A DNA stretch of 6,655 nucleotides. It comes from Alphaproteobacteria bacterium. Its GTDB lineage: Bacteria > Pseudomonadota > Alphaproteobacteria > Sphingomonadales > Emcibacteraceae. The notes beneath the pieces are model-generated. The model was not told where the DNA came from. It searched no databases and saw only the letters and a program-made list of their open reading frames with translations. A program made the translations under genes and the position numbers. Every line of letters begins with the position of its first letter. Positions within the stretch are counted from its first letter, which is position 1. The DNA lies in NCBI GenBank assembly GCA_002401545.1, contig NVTJ01000043.1, positions 3,416 to 10,070 on the forward strand, in the 5' to 3' direction. This document shows, piece after piece, positions 1 through 6,233 of the stretch.

Positions 1-688
1 AAATGCATCTGCTTTGGTAGCAGTTAGTTCGTTCCTAGGTTCTTTTATGGCTCCTTTTGCGAAAGGGAAAATAATCGAAATTATTCCAAATATTGTCGAC
101 ACAGCTTTTTTTGTTCCTTCAGTACGCCCTCATGCTGATGATCGGGGGTTCCATGTTATTTGTGTGGCTAATTTAATACCAGGCAAATGTATTGATATGT
201 TGATAAAGTCCTTCCAGCTTGCCTTCGGAGAGCGAAGAGATTGTGAGTTGCATATTATTGGAGAGGGACCAGAAAGGCAAAGTCTAGAACGCCTAGCAAG
301 ATCGCCTGCATATAAATGCCCTATAAGATTTCACGGACTTCAAGCTCCAGACAAAGTGCGGGATAAGATTCAAATGAGTGATGTAATGGTTTCCTGCAGT
401 AATGTTGAGACCTTTGGTGTTACAATTATTGAGGCAATGGCGTGTGGTAAGCCTGTAATAGCCACCAAATCTGGTGGACCAAACGAAATCATTAGAGAAA
501 ATGAAACAGGGTACCTCATAGATATTGATGATACGCAGGCCTTAAAAGAAAAATTATTAAAAATTTGTCGTGAAAAGAAAATGTGGCAGGAGAAGACTAA
601 TTTGATAAGAGAATATGCCATAAACAAGTATGATGCAAAACACATCGCAGATAAACTTATTAAATTATATAATAAAGTGAGTTCATAG
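1..688 (+). CDS. Glycosyltransferase family 4 (GT-B), 5'-truncated by window start
   Basis: This is a cytoplasmic or membrane-associated enzyme that probably transfers a sugar from a nucleotide-sugar donor to the lipid-linked repeat unit of a surface polysaccharide. The frame is open to the window edge (first full codon at 2), so the apparent TTG start at 14 is internal. About 228 residues are visible, and family members are usually 350-400, so the N-terminal acceptor domain is mostly missing. The visible part begins in the inter-domain region with the family-typical PNIVDTAFF (near 86-112). The donor-binding Rossmann domain follows, with VANLIPGK, LHIIGEGPE and RFHGLQ. Next comes the EX7E signature VETFGVTIIEAMACGKPVIA, with its two Glu codons at 407 and 431. 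GGPNEII closes the donor site. The loop reads GKC where GKG is common, a minor deviation. The gene ends in TAG at 686-688, one base before the next start, so the two are probably translationally coupled. Donor and acceptor cannot be assigned. Confidence 0.93.
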   Translation, partial: NASALVAVSSFLGSFMAPFAKGKIIEIIPNIVDTAFFVPSVRPHADDRGFHVICVANLIPGKCIDMLIKSFQLAFGERRDCELHIIGEGPERQSLERLARSPAYKCPIRFHGLQAPDKVRDKIQMSDVMVSCSNVETFGVTIIEAMACGKPVIATKSGGPNEIIRENETGYLIDIDDTQALKEKLLKICREKKMWQEKTNLIREYAINKYDAKHIADKLIKLYNKVSS

Positions 689-689
689 C

Positions 690-1949
690 GTGTGGCCATT
701 AAGACATTATCTGATATTGATAATTCCCACCTTGGCAACAGGAGGAAATCATATACTTCCAATGCCAGTATTGGGTATATCACTTTACGCCTATCGCCAG
801 ATAATATTGGGTGTTCTCTTGTTTACCCTTATTGTTGATTTACGATATAAGGGGTTTAATAATAAAATATTAAGTAACTTTGTACTGTTGGGCTTGTTCT
901 GGGTGGCATGGGGGAGTGCGAGCCTTTTTTGGGCCGAAGATAGTACCGCTGCATTAAAGGATGTCGCTTCTGTTGTTTTTGGTTTTCTGCCAATATTTAT
1001 ATTTTCAGCCCTAAATGCATTTGATGGCAAATCCATAACTGTTTTCAGGACAGGGTGGCTGCTGGCGTTTTTATTTGCAAGCTCTGTAGCTGTATGGGAA
1101 TTAACGACAGGCAACCATTTGCCAGGGGCTTGGGTCGACAATGCCCCGCCTCATGTATTGATATTTGTTGTGCTTTCGACTTTTGGAAATCCCAATAATT
1201 TTGCAGCCTTCTGTGTATTGGTGAGCTCAATTTTCATTGTTAAATTATTTAGTAATATAACGATGAAGAAGAGGCTGTTTTATTTTTCTCTTATTGGGGT
1301 GACAATCATTTTTAGTTTTATTGCTGGTAGTCGGCTAAGTATGGCTAGCATTCCTTTATTATTGCTAATTATGATGGCACAAAAAATTCCACACAAAAAA
1401 GTAACCTTTCCTATCCTAATTATTATTGGAATTGTTGTTTCTTTGATAATTCAACCTAAACTTAGTGTAATGGATTCCGGAGGTTCAGAATATTCACAAG
1501 GCATTGAGAAGATATCAAGTGAGCAGGTACGCATAAATCTTGCAAAAGTGGGCATGCATTTCTTGTTTGAGACGAATTTTGTAGGTGTTGGGGCCGGAAA
1601 TTTTCCCTATTGGACACGCCATAACAGGGCTCCCTATCATACTTTTGGAATGACTAATCCTCATAATTATACAATTGAAATTATAAGCCAATATGGGCTC
1701 CTGGTATTTATGGCTTTCGCAGCATTCTTTATAGGACTCGGTTTGGTGGCAATTAGAGGAATAAAAATGGCAAACAGTATCGCTGATTCTGAATTAATGG
1801 AAAACTCTCAGTATCTTATCTTTGGTTTGGGAGCATATGCTCTTGCGAGTGTATCTAATAGTGCGTGGATAGCTGCGCCATATAATATATTATTTCTTAC
1901 TTACTTAACGATTTTGGCTATTTACATTAGCAATAAATTTTATAATTAA
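690..1949 (+). CDS. Wzy/TuaE-like O-antigen polymerase or ligase family membrane protein
   Basis: This is a 419-residue polytopic inner-membrane protein of the O-antigen ligase/polymerase superfamily. Hydrophobic segments lie roughly at residues 5-20, 27-50, 60-81, 90-108, 118-136, 155-186, 196-213, 218-231, 239-255, 333-356, 373-392 and 396-414. A large, probably periplasmic loop spans about 256-332. It carries the conserved pattern of this superfamily: an Arg in VRINL (R281), GVGAGNF (299-305) and NPHN (323-326). GNPNNF (166-171) and SRLS (214-217) recall teichuronic acid protein TuaE and related polymerases. Inside a glycosyltransferase cluster, polymerisation of undecaprenyl-linked repeat units (a Wzy role) is likelier than transfer to lipid A core (a WaaL role), but sequence alone does not decide. 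The GTG start at 690 is chosen because it follows the upstream TAG by one base, has a weak GTGAG Shine-Dalgarno at 677-681, and leaves the first membrane segment intact. A 112-bp gap follows. Confidence 0.87.
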   Translation: MWPLRHYLILIIPTLATGGNHILPMPVLGISLYAYRQIILGVLLFTLIVDLRYKGFNNKILSNFVLLGLFWVAWGSASLFWAEDSTAALKDVASVVFGFLPIFIFSALNAFDGKSITVFRTGWLLAFLFASSVAVWELTTGNHLPGAWVDNAPPHVLIFVVLSTFGNPNNFAAFCVLVSSIFIVKLFSNITMKKRLFYFSLIGVTIIFSFIAGSRLSMASIPLLLLIMMAQKIPHKKVTFPILIIIGIVVSLIIQPKLSVMDSGGSEYSQGIEKISSEQVRINLAKVGMHFLFETNFVGVGAGNFPYWTRHNRAPYHTFGMTNPHNYTIEIISQYGLLVFMAFAAFFIGLGLVAIRGIKMANSIADSELMENSQYLIFGLGAYALASVSNSAWIAAPYNILFLTYLTILAIYISNKFYN

Positions 1950-2061
1950 GGTAGTCTAGATTTTTAACGGAAGAATTATTTTTTCGATATTGAAATGTTC
2001 TATCTTTATTGTGGATTTAATAAAAGACTAATCACTTCTTTTTGATTTTATTGGAATATTT
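1950..2061. other. AT-rich intergenic spacer with weak promoter-like elements
   Basis: This is the longer of the two breaks before the amidotransferase and deacetylase genes; all other junctions are 25 bp or less. TTGAAA at 1990-1995 matches the -35 consensus at five of six positions, and TTTAAT at 2016-2021 matches -10 at five of six. Their 20-bp spacing is too long for a confident sigma-70 promoter. Short AT-only inverted repeats (2019-2025 with 2046-2052, and 2022-2027 with 2037-2042) lie just before the start codon. They are too weak to call a terminator. GGAA at 2053-2056 is the likely Shine-Dalgarno for the next gene. I see no coding remnant. Confidence 0.3.
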
Positions 2062-3906
2062 ATGTGTGGAATATCAGGTGGTATTGAGTTGCATGGGCAA
2101 TCTTTACCAATAAAGATTGTAGAAAGAATTGTGACTGATCAGAAAATGAGGGGTCCTGATGCTACATCAATCGATGAGTTTCAAATAGGAAATCACCAAG
2201 TAGCCTTAGGTCATAACCGATTAAGCATTTTGGATCTAAGTAATAGAGCAAACCAGCCGATGTGGGATGAGACCCATCGATATGGATTGGTCTTCAATGG
2301 AGAAATTTACAATTATTTAGAGATCAGAGAAGAGCTAATTGCAAAAGGGTGCGAATTTACAACGGCATCTGACACAGAGGTGTTGCTTCGAGCCATGATC
2401 TGTTGGGGTAAAGAGGCTGTGCAAAAGTTTAATGGTATGTTTGCATTTGCGTTTATCGATAAGGTTAAGCAGAAGATACTCTTAGTTAGAGATCGATTTG
2501 GTGTGAAGCCTCTATTTTATTATGAAGATGATGACCGGTTATATTTTGCATCCACAGCGCGCGCGCTAGCTCCAGCTTTGCAGTGCAAGCCCAACCTACA
2601 ATATGCGAAACGGGGATTAGATTACGGAATTTATGAAGATGATACTGGGTTTAGCCCGTATGAGAATTTAGAATATTTGCCAGCAGGAACTTTTAAGGAA
2701 TTTGATTTTTCTGAAAATAAAATAACTGGGAAAATATCCAAATATTATAATTTTTTTGAGGCCGTTCAACAATTGAAAGAGGAACTGCTGGGCTTATCCA
2801 ACACAGTGTTACTGGAAAAAGTAAAATCTTTACTGCAATCTTCTATTACCCTACGTCTTAGGTCAGATGTTCCTGTTGGTGTGTCAATTAGTGGGGGGCT
2901 GGATTCTACAACACTTGCTGCATTTATATTGGATAAACAGGACAGCTTGACTGGTTTCACCTTGGGCGAAAAGAACAATAGTTTTTCGGAAGGTCCACTG
3001 GTTGAATTGTTTTCTAAGACATCTGGCTTGCATGTTAATTACATTTGGCCAAAAATAGACGATATAAATAAGGCATTCTGGAAGACTATGTATGATCAGG
3101 ATGCGCCTTTCCGTGGGGGAAGTGCAATAGCTCAGAACCAGATATTTAAAGCCGTAAATGAACAAAAGATAAAAGTTATCATTGGCGGGCAAGGTGGTGA
3201 CGAAGCATTTATGGGATACCGGAAGTTCTTTCTATTTTATTTTAATAGTCTGTTGGAACAAGGGAAGTACCTGTCAGCAGCATCATTCTTTTGCAAACAA
3301 ATACCTATGTTTATGTCTGAGAGTAGGCAAATAAACAAATATTGGTATAGACGTACAGCTTATATGAAGCAGCCAAAGACGAGAAGTAATCTAATACTAG
3401 AAGATGGAGACTCTTTTTATTTAGGTAAACCAAGTGATATGTCAATGTTGGAACGGCAGTGTTTGGATGTCACCAGATATAGTATTCCAACGTTATTACG
3501 ATATGAGGATAGAAACTCTATGGGGAATAGTGTCGAAACCCGTCTCCCATTTCTGGACTATCGACTGATGGAGTTGGGAGTGGCTTTGCCGATATGCTTA
3601 AAGCTAAAAAATGGTCACGGTAAGTTTTGTTTACGCGAAATCGCAAAAAATTATGTTCCTGATGATATTCGACTTGATCGCAGGAAAAGGGGATTTCCGG
3701 CTCCGGATGAAATGTGGTTGAAAGAGGGGTTGGCGCAGGATATATATCAAAAACTTTCTGATTCATGGTCAAAGATACAGCCGTTTCTAAGTGATAAACA
3801 GACTTTTGAAAATACTTTTTCGCCACGTCAAATTATTGAACGACCCGGCGCATTTAGAGAAAGTATAACACTCTGTTGGTTGTCCGGCATATACAGGTAT
3901 CTATAG
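2062..3906 (+). CDS. asnB: AsnB-family glutamine amidotransferase, probably forming a sugar uronamide (WbpS/WbtH-like)
   Basis: This 614-residue cytoplasmic enzyme takes ammonia from glutamine and uses ATP to amidate a carboxylate. The start at 2062 is fixed because it places Cys2, the N-terminal nucleophile of class II amidotransferases (MCGISGG), next to Met1. Other glutaminase-site motifs are RGPD (30-33), the Gln-binding Arg in HNRLSILD (51-58), FNGEIYNY (78-85), SDTE (103-106) and RDRFGVKPLFY (143-153). The synthetase half has the ATP-pyrophosphatase P-loop SGGLDST (277-283), the second loop GGQGGDE (375-381), RYEDRNSMGNSVETRLPFLD (480-499) and RKRGFPAP (541-548). All catalytic landmarks are present, so it should be active. 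The symbol is family-level only. Housekeeping asparagine synthetase carries GEG rather than GQG in the second loop, to my recollection. The polysaccharide context also favours amidation of a hexuronic acid such as GalNAcA or ManNAcA. Asparagine synthesis remains possible. The next gene starts 25 bp downstream. Confidence 0.9.
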   Translation: MCGISGGIELHGQSLPIKIVERIVTDQKMRGPDATSIDEFQIGNHQVALGHNRLSILDLSNRANQPMWDETHRYGLVFNGEIYNYLEIREELIAKGCEFTTASDTEVLLRAMICWGKEAVQKFNGMFAFAFIDKVKQKILLVRDRFGVKPLFYYEDDDRLYFASTARALAPALQCKPNLQYAKRGLDYGIYEDDTGFSPYENLEYLPAGTFKEFDFSENKITGKISKYYNFFEAVQQLKEELLGLSNTVLLEKVKSLLQSSITLRLRSDVPVGVSISGGLDSTTLAAFILDKQDSLTGFTLGEKNNSFSEGPLVELFSKTSGLHVNYIWPKIDDINKAFWKTMYDQDAPFRGGSAIAQNQIFKAVNEQKIKVIIGGQGGDEAFMGYRKFFLFYFNSLLEQGKYLSAASFFCKQIPMFMSESRQINKYWYRRTAYMKQPKTRSNLILEDGDSFYLGKPSDMSMLERQCLDVTRYSIPTLLRYEDRNSMGNSVETRLPFLDYRLMELGVALPICLKLKNGHGKFCLREIAKNYVPDDIRLDRRKRGFPAPDEMWLKEGLAQDIYQKLSDSWSKIQPFLSDKQTFENTFSPRQIIERPGAFRESITLCWLSGIYRYL

Positions 3907-3931
3907 AATTTATTGGAAAGTAATATATTAA

Positions 3932-5053
3932 ATGTCTGACAGAGTAAAAGTAATCGATAAGAAAATTTGTCATATGACCTCAGTTCATGGTCGATATGAT
4001 ATAAGAATTTTTCATAAAGAATGTAAATCACTTTCGAAAGCTGGCTATGAAGTGCATCTGATTGTTGCCGATGGCAAAGGGGATGAAGTCATCGACCACA
4101 TCACGATCCATGATGTTGGAAAAAGCAAGAATAGGTTTGTTCGGATGTGGAAGACGACAAAACGAGTTCTCAATAAAGCGCGTAAAGTTAACGCGGACCT
4201 TTATCATTTCCATGACCCGGAATTGTTAGTGGTTGGTCTGCTTTTGAAGGGCGAAAATAAACATGTTATCTACGATGTTCATGAAGACCTTCCTCGCGAT
4301 ATACTAGCAAAGGAGTGGATACATCCCTGGCTGCGCAAATTAATTTCAAAGTTGGTTGAGGCCTTTGAAAATTTTGCTGCGAAGAAATTTTCGGCGATTG
4401 TAGTAGTAGTTAATTCTATAAAGGAGCGATTTGATAAAATGTCAACAAGCTCCGTTATCATTAATAACTTTCCTATACTGGACGAATTTAAAGAAATTAA
4501 CGCTTGGAAAGATCGTAAAAACGAAATCTGTTTTGTCGGTGGAATAAGTAAAGCGCGTGGAATATTTCCCTTAGTAAGGTCGTTAGATGGTTCGGATTAT
4601 ACACTGAATTTAGCGGGCCGTTATTCGTCTAAAGGGTTGCGTGAGGAGTTGCGTAAAACACCAGGTTGGAAAAATGTCAATGAAAAGGGTTATCTGGATC
4701 GTTTGTCTGTAAAAAAAATTTTGGATAGGTCAAAAGTGGGCATAGTTCACGTTTTCCCTAGTCTAAATTCTATTGCTCCCCAACCAAATAAATTATTTGA
4801 ATATATGGCTGCTGGCATCCCTGCCATTGTAGCTAAAGTTCCTCACTGGAAAAATATTGTTGAAAAGAACAATTGTGGTATTTGTGTAAATATCGAAAAT
4901 CCAGAGGAAATTGCCAAGGCAGTTGGTTATTTATTGGGCAATCAAAAAGAAGCTGAAATAATGGGATTAAATGGCAGGAAAGCCGTTGAAGAAATTTATA
5001 ACTGGTCAAAAGAAGAAAAAAAATTGATTAGCCTTTACGAAAGTTTACTATGA
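3932..5053 (+). CDS. Glycosyltransferase, GT-B family 4-like
   Basis: This 373-residue predicted glycosyltransferase probably adds a sugar to the lipid-linked repeat unit on the cytoplasmic face. The N-terminal domain opens with KICHMTSVHGRYDIRIFHKE (11-30) and continues with LIVADGKGDE, YHFHDPELL (91-99) and IYDVHEDLPRDIL (113-125). These are characteristic of a widespread family of polysaccharide-cluster glycosyltransferases. The C-terminal donor domain has FVGGISKARGI (201-211), LNLAGRY (225-231) and PQPNKLFEYMAAGIPAIVA (283-301). Glu290 of LFEYM is the conserved second Glu of the EX7E region. The position eight residues before it is Ala, so the first Glu is missing, as I recall for this subfamily. 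No membrane segment or signal peptide is evident. The ATG at 3932 has GGAAAG at 3915-3920, 11 bases upstream, a rather long spacing. The next in-frame Met falls inside the conserved N-terminal motif, so it is not a better start. The TGA stop overlaps the epimerase ATG. Donor and acceptor are unknown. Confidence 0.9.
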   Translation: MSDRVKVIDKKICHMTSVHGRYDIRIFHKECKSLSKAGYEVHLIVADGKGDEVIDHITIHDVGKSKNRFVRMWKTTKRVLNKARKVNADLYHFHDPELLVVGLLLKGENKHVIYDVHEDLPRDILAKEWIHPWLRKLISKLVEAFENFAAKKFSAIVVVVNSIKERFDKMSTSSVIINNFPILDEFKEINAWKDRKNEICFVGGISKARGIFPLVRSLDGSDYTLNLAGRYSSKGLREELRKTPGWKNVNEKGYLDRLSVKKILDRSKVGIVHVFPSLNSIAPQPNKLFEYMAAGIPAIVAKVPHWKNIVEKNNCGICVNIENPEEIAKAVGYLLGNQKEAEIMGLNGRKAVEEIYNWSKEEKKLISLYESLL

Positions 5054-6117
5054 AAATTCTAACTATCATTGGCGCACGCCCGCAATTCATAAAAGCTGCA
5101 GCCGTTAGTCGTGAAATTGCAAAGCACTCAGAGATCACTGAAATATTAGTTCATACTGGTCAGCATTATGATACAAATATGAGTGATATTTTCTTTGAGC
5201 AAATGTCAATTCCAAAGCCTCAATATCACCTTGATATCGCAGGTTTATCCCATGGTGCTATGACGGGCAGAATGCTGGAGAAAATTGAAGCCGTATTGTT
5301 GAAAGAGAGGCCAGACTGGGTCATGGTCTATGGAGATACCAATAGTACCTTAGCAGGGGCTCTAGCGGCGGCGAAACTGCATATACCTGTAGCTCACGTA
5401 GAAGCTGGGTTACGGAGTTTTAATATGAAAATGCCAGAGGAAATAAACAGAATTCTGACAGATAGGATAAGTAGTCTCTTACTTTGTCCCACATCAACGG
5501 CAGTACAAAATTTAAAATTGGAGGGGTATGATAAGATAGGATCACGGGTTGTTATCTGCGGTGATGTAATGCAAGATGCTGTGTTTTTTTATAGTGATAA
5601 AGAACAATGCCCGGGTGATGTCATGGGAATTGATCTCAATGAATATTTCATTCTTGCTACGATTCATAGAGCAGAAAATACGGATGATCCGGCACGGTTA
5701 TCCAATATAGCGTCCGCCCTTTCAGAGATTAATCACAGCATACCTGTATTGTTGCCACTTCACCCAAGAACAAGAGCAAAGTTGCAAGAGTATGGAATAG
5801 AACTTGATGCTACTGTGATTGACCCTGTTGGTTATTTAGAAATGATATATCTACTAAAACGATGTCGTATGGTAATGTCGGACAGCGGGGGTCTTCAGAA
5901 AGAAGCTTATTTCTTTTTAAAGCCATGTATTACATTGCGTGAGGAGACGGAATGGGTAGAATTAATTCATGGAGGATATAATATGTTGGCCGGTAGCGAT
6001 AAAACTAAAATCATCAATTCATTCCACTCCATGTTAAATCGCTCTATCGTTGATCAAGATAATTTGTATGGCGGGGGAGACGCATCCTCAAAAATTGTTG
6101 TTGAGTTATTGAAATGA
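5050..6117 (+). CDS. wecB: Non-hydrolysing UDP-sugar 2-epimerase (WecB/WbpI family)
   Basis: This 355-residue cytoplasmic enzyme inverts C2 of a UDP-acetamido sugar (gluco to manno). Family landmarks are all present: GARPQFIK (8-15), HTGQHYDTNMS (35-45), the catalytic-region Asp in VYGDTNST (D96), HVEAGLRSF (116-124) with E118, PEEINR (129-134) with E131, IHRAEN (205-210) with H206, LPLHPR (235-240), and the UDP-binding SDSGGLQKEAYFF (277-289) followed by TEWVEL. The listed symbol is family-level. E. coli WecB has GTRPEAIK, HRRESFG and GGIQEEAP. This protein instead has GARPQFIK, SFNMKMPEE, MTGRML, GDVMQD, QKEAYFF, TEWVEL and LYGGG. From memory these match WbpI, the Pseudomonas UDP-GlcNAc(3NAc)A 2-epimerase of nearly the same length (UDP-ManNAc3NAcA supply). 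UDP-GlcNAc to UDP-ManNAc activity, or a WbjD-like role in FucNAc synthesis, is not excluded. The 4-bp ATGA overlap with the glycosyltransferase indicates translational coupling. Confidence 0.94.
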   Translation: MKILTIIGARPQFIKAAAVSREIAKHSEITEILVHTGQHYDTNMSDIFFEQMSIPKPQYHLDIAGLSHGAMTGRMLEKIEAVLLKERPDWVMVYGDTNSTLAGALAAAKLHIPVAHVEAGLRSFNMKMPEEINRILTDRISSLLLCPTSTAVQNLKLEGYDKIGSRVVICGDVMQDAVFFYSDKEQCPGDVMGIDLNEYFILATIHRAENTDDPARLSNIASALSEINHSIPVLLPLHPRTRAKLQEYGIELDATVIDPVGYLEMIYLLKRCRMVMSDSGGLQKEAYFFLKPCITLREETEWVELIHGGYNMLAGSDKTKIINSFHSMLNRSIVDQDNLYGGGDASSKIVVELLK

Positions 6118-6158
6118 TGTTCGCTTCATAATGAATAATTATGTGGTATTTTCAGTGA

Positions 6159-6185
6159 TTGGTAATGAGGGGAAAAGTCTATAAT
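6159..6185 (+). promoter_or_regulatory. Possible sigma-70 promoter for the PIG-L gene
   Basis: A perfect TATAAT -10 hexamer lies at 6180-6185. TTGGTA at 6159-6164 matches the -35 consensus at four of six positions, but the spacing is only 15 bp. There is no extended -10 TG. The predicted transcription start near 6192 would leave a leader of about 40 bases before the ATG at 6234. TATAAT occurs often by chance in AT-rich DNA, so this is tentative. Confidence 0.3.
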
Positions 6186-6189
6186 TTGT

Positions 6190-6205
6190 TAGCCACTAGT
6201 GGTTA
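6190..6205. repeat. Short palindrome CCACTAGTGG within a 16-base near-palindrome
   Basis: Bases 6193-6202 form a perfect 10-bp palindrome. The outer bases extend it to 6190-6205 with one G:U mismatch, so RNA could form a 6-bp stem with a CUAG loop. It sits just downstream of the possible -10 element, about where transcription would begin. It is not followed by a T-run, so it does not look like a terminator. An operator or RNA leader structure is possible, and chance is also plausible. Confidence 0.25.
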
Positions 6206-6219
6206 TGAGAGTTAAGAAA

Positions 6220-6225
6220 AAGGAA
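6220..6225 (+). promoter_or_regulatory. Ribosome binding site of the PIG-L gene
   Basis: AAGGAA lies 8 bases upstream of the ATG at 6234. It is the best-matched and best-spaced Shine-Dalgarno in the window. It supports the ATG at 6234; the nearby ATG at 6241 is out of frame with the PIG-L reading frame. Confidence 0.7.
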
Positions 6226-6233
6226 TAGTATAT

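Larger units (their letters stand above)
6118..6233. other. Intergenic spacer before the PIG-L gene
   Basis: This 116-bp gap separates the epimerase from the deacetylase. It holds a 6-bp AT-rich hairpin (6127-6132 with 6138-6143, 5-nt loop), followed by a short T-rich run. That is too weak for a confident rho-independent terminator. A TATAAT hexamer, a CCACTAGTGG palindrome and a clear Shine-Dalgarno follow. I see no coding remnant in any frame. Confidence 0.45.

Noticed and set aside
14..16. TTG as the start codon of the first gene
   Set aside because: The frame stays open upstream to the window edge, and the protein begins mid-domain for a family 4 glycosyltransferase, so the true start lies outside the window.
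370..1230. Minus-strand ORFs of 137, 116 and 61 codons (370-783, 791-1141, 1045-1230)
   Set aside because: They lie antisense to well-supported glycosyltransferase and polymerase genes and show no recognisable domain.
2019..2052. Terminator or attenuator hairpin before the amidotransferase
   Set aside because: The inverted repeats are almost purely A/T with long loops, as expected by chance in such AT-rich sequence.
2893..2898. G6 run in the SGGLDST codons (and another at 6321-6326) as a phase-variation tract
   Set aside because: Six bases is short for contingency slippage, and both runs encode conserved Gly-Gly motifs, which explains them.
2062..3906. Simple housekeeping asparagine synthetase
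   Set aside because: Not excluded, but the location between glycosyltransferase and polymerase genes and the GQGGDE loop make a sugar amidotransferase more likely.
2766..4461. Minus-strand ORFs of 60 to 102 codons (2766-2978, 2884-3192, 3518-3826, 3828-4031, 4028-4213, 4279-4461)
   Set aside because: They are shadows of the amidotransferase and second glycosyltransferase genes, with no motif and no convincing ribosome binding site.
6127..6150. Rho-independent terminator after the epimerase
   Set aside because: The 6-bp stem has one G:C pair and the following T-run is interrupted, so it is too weak to call.
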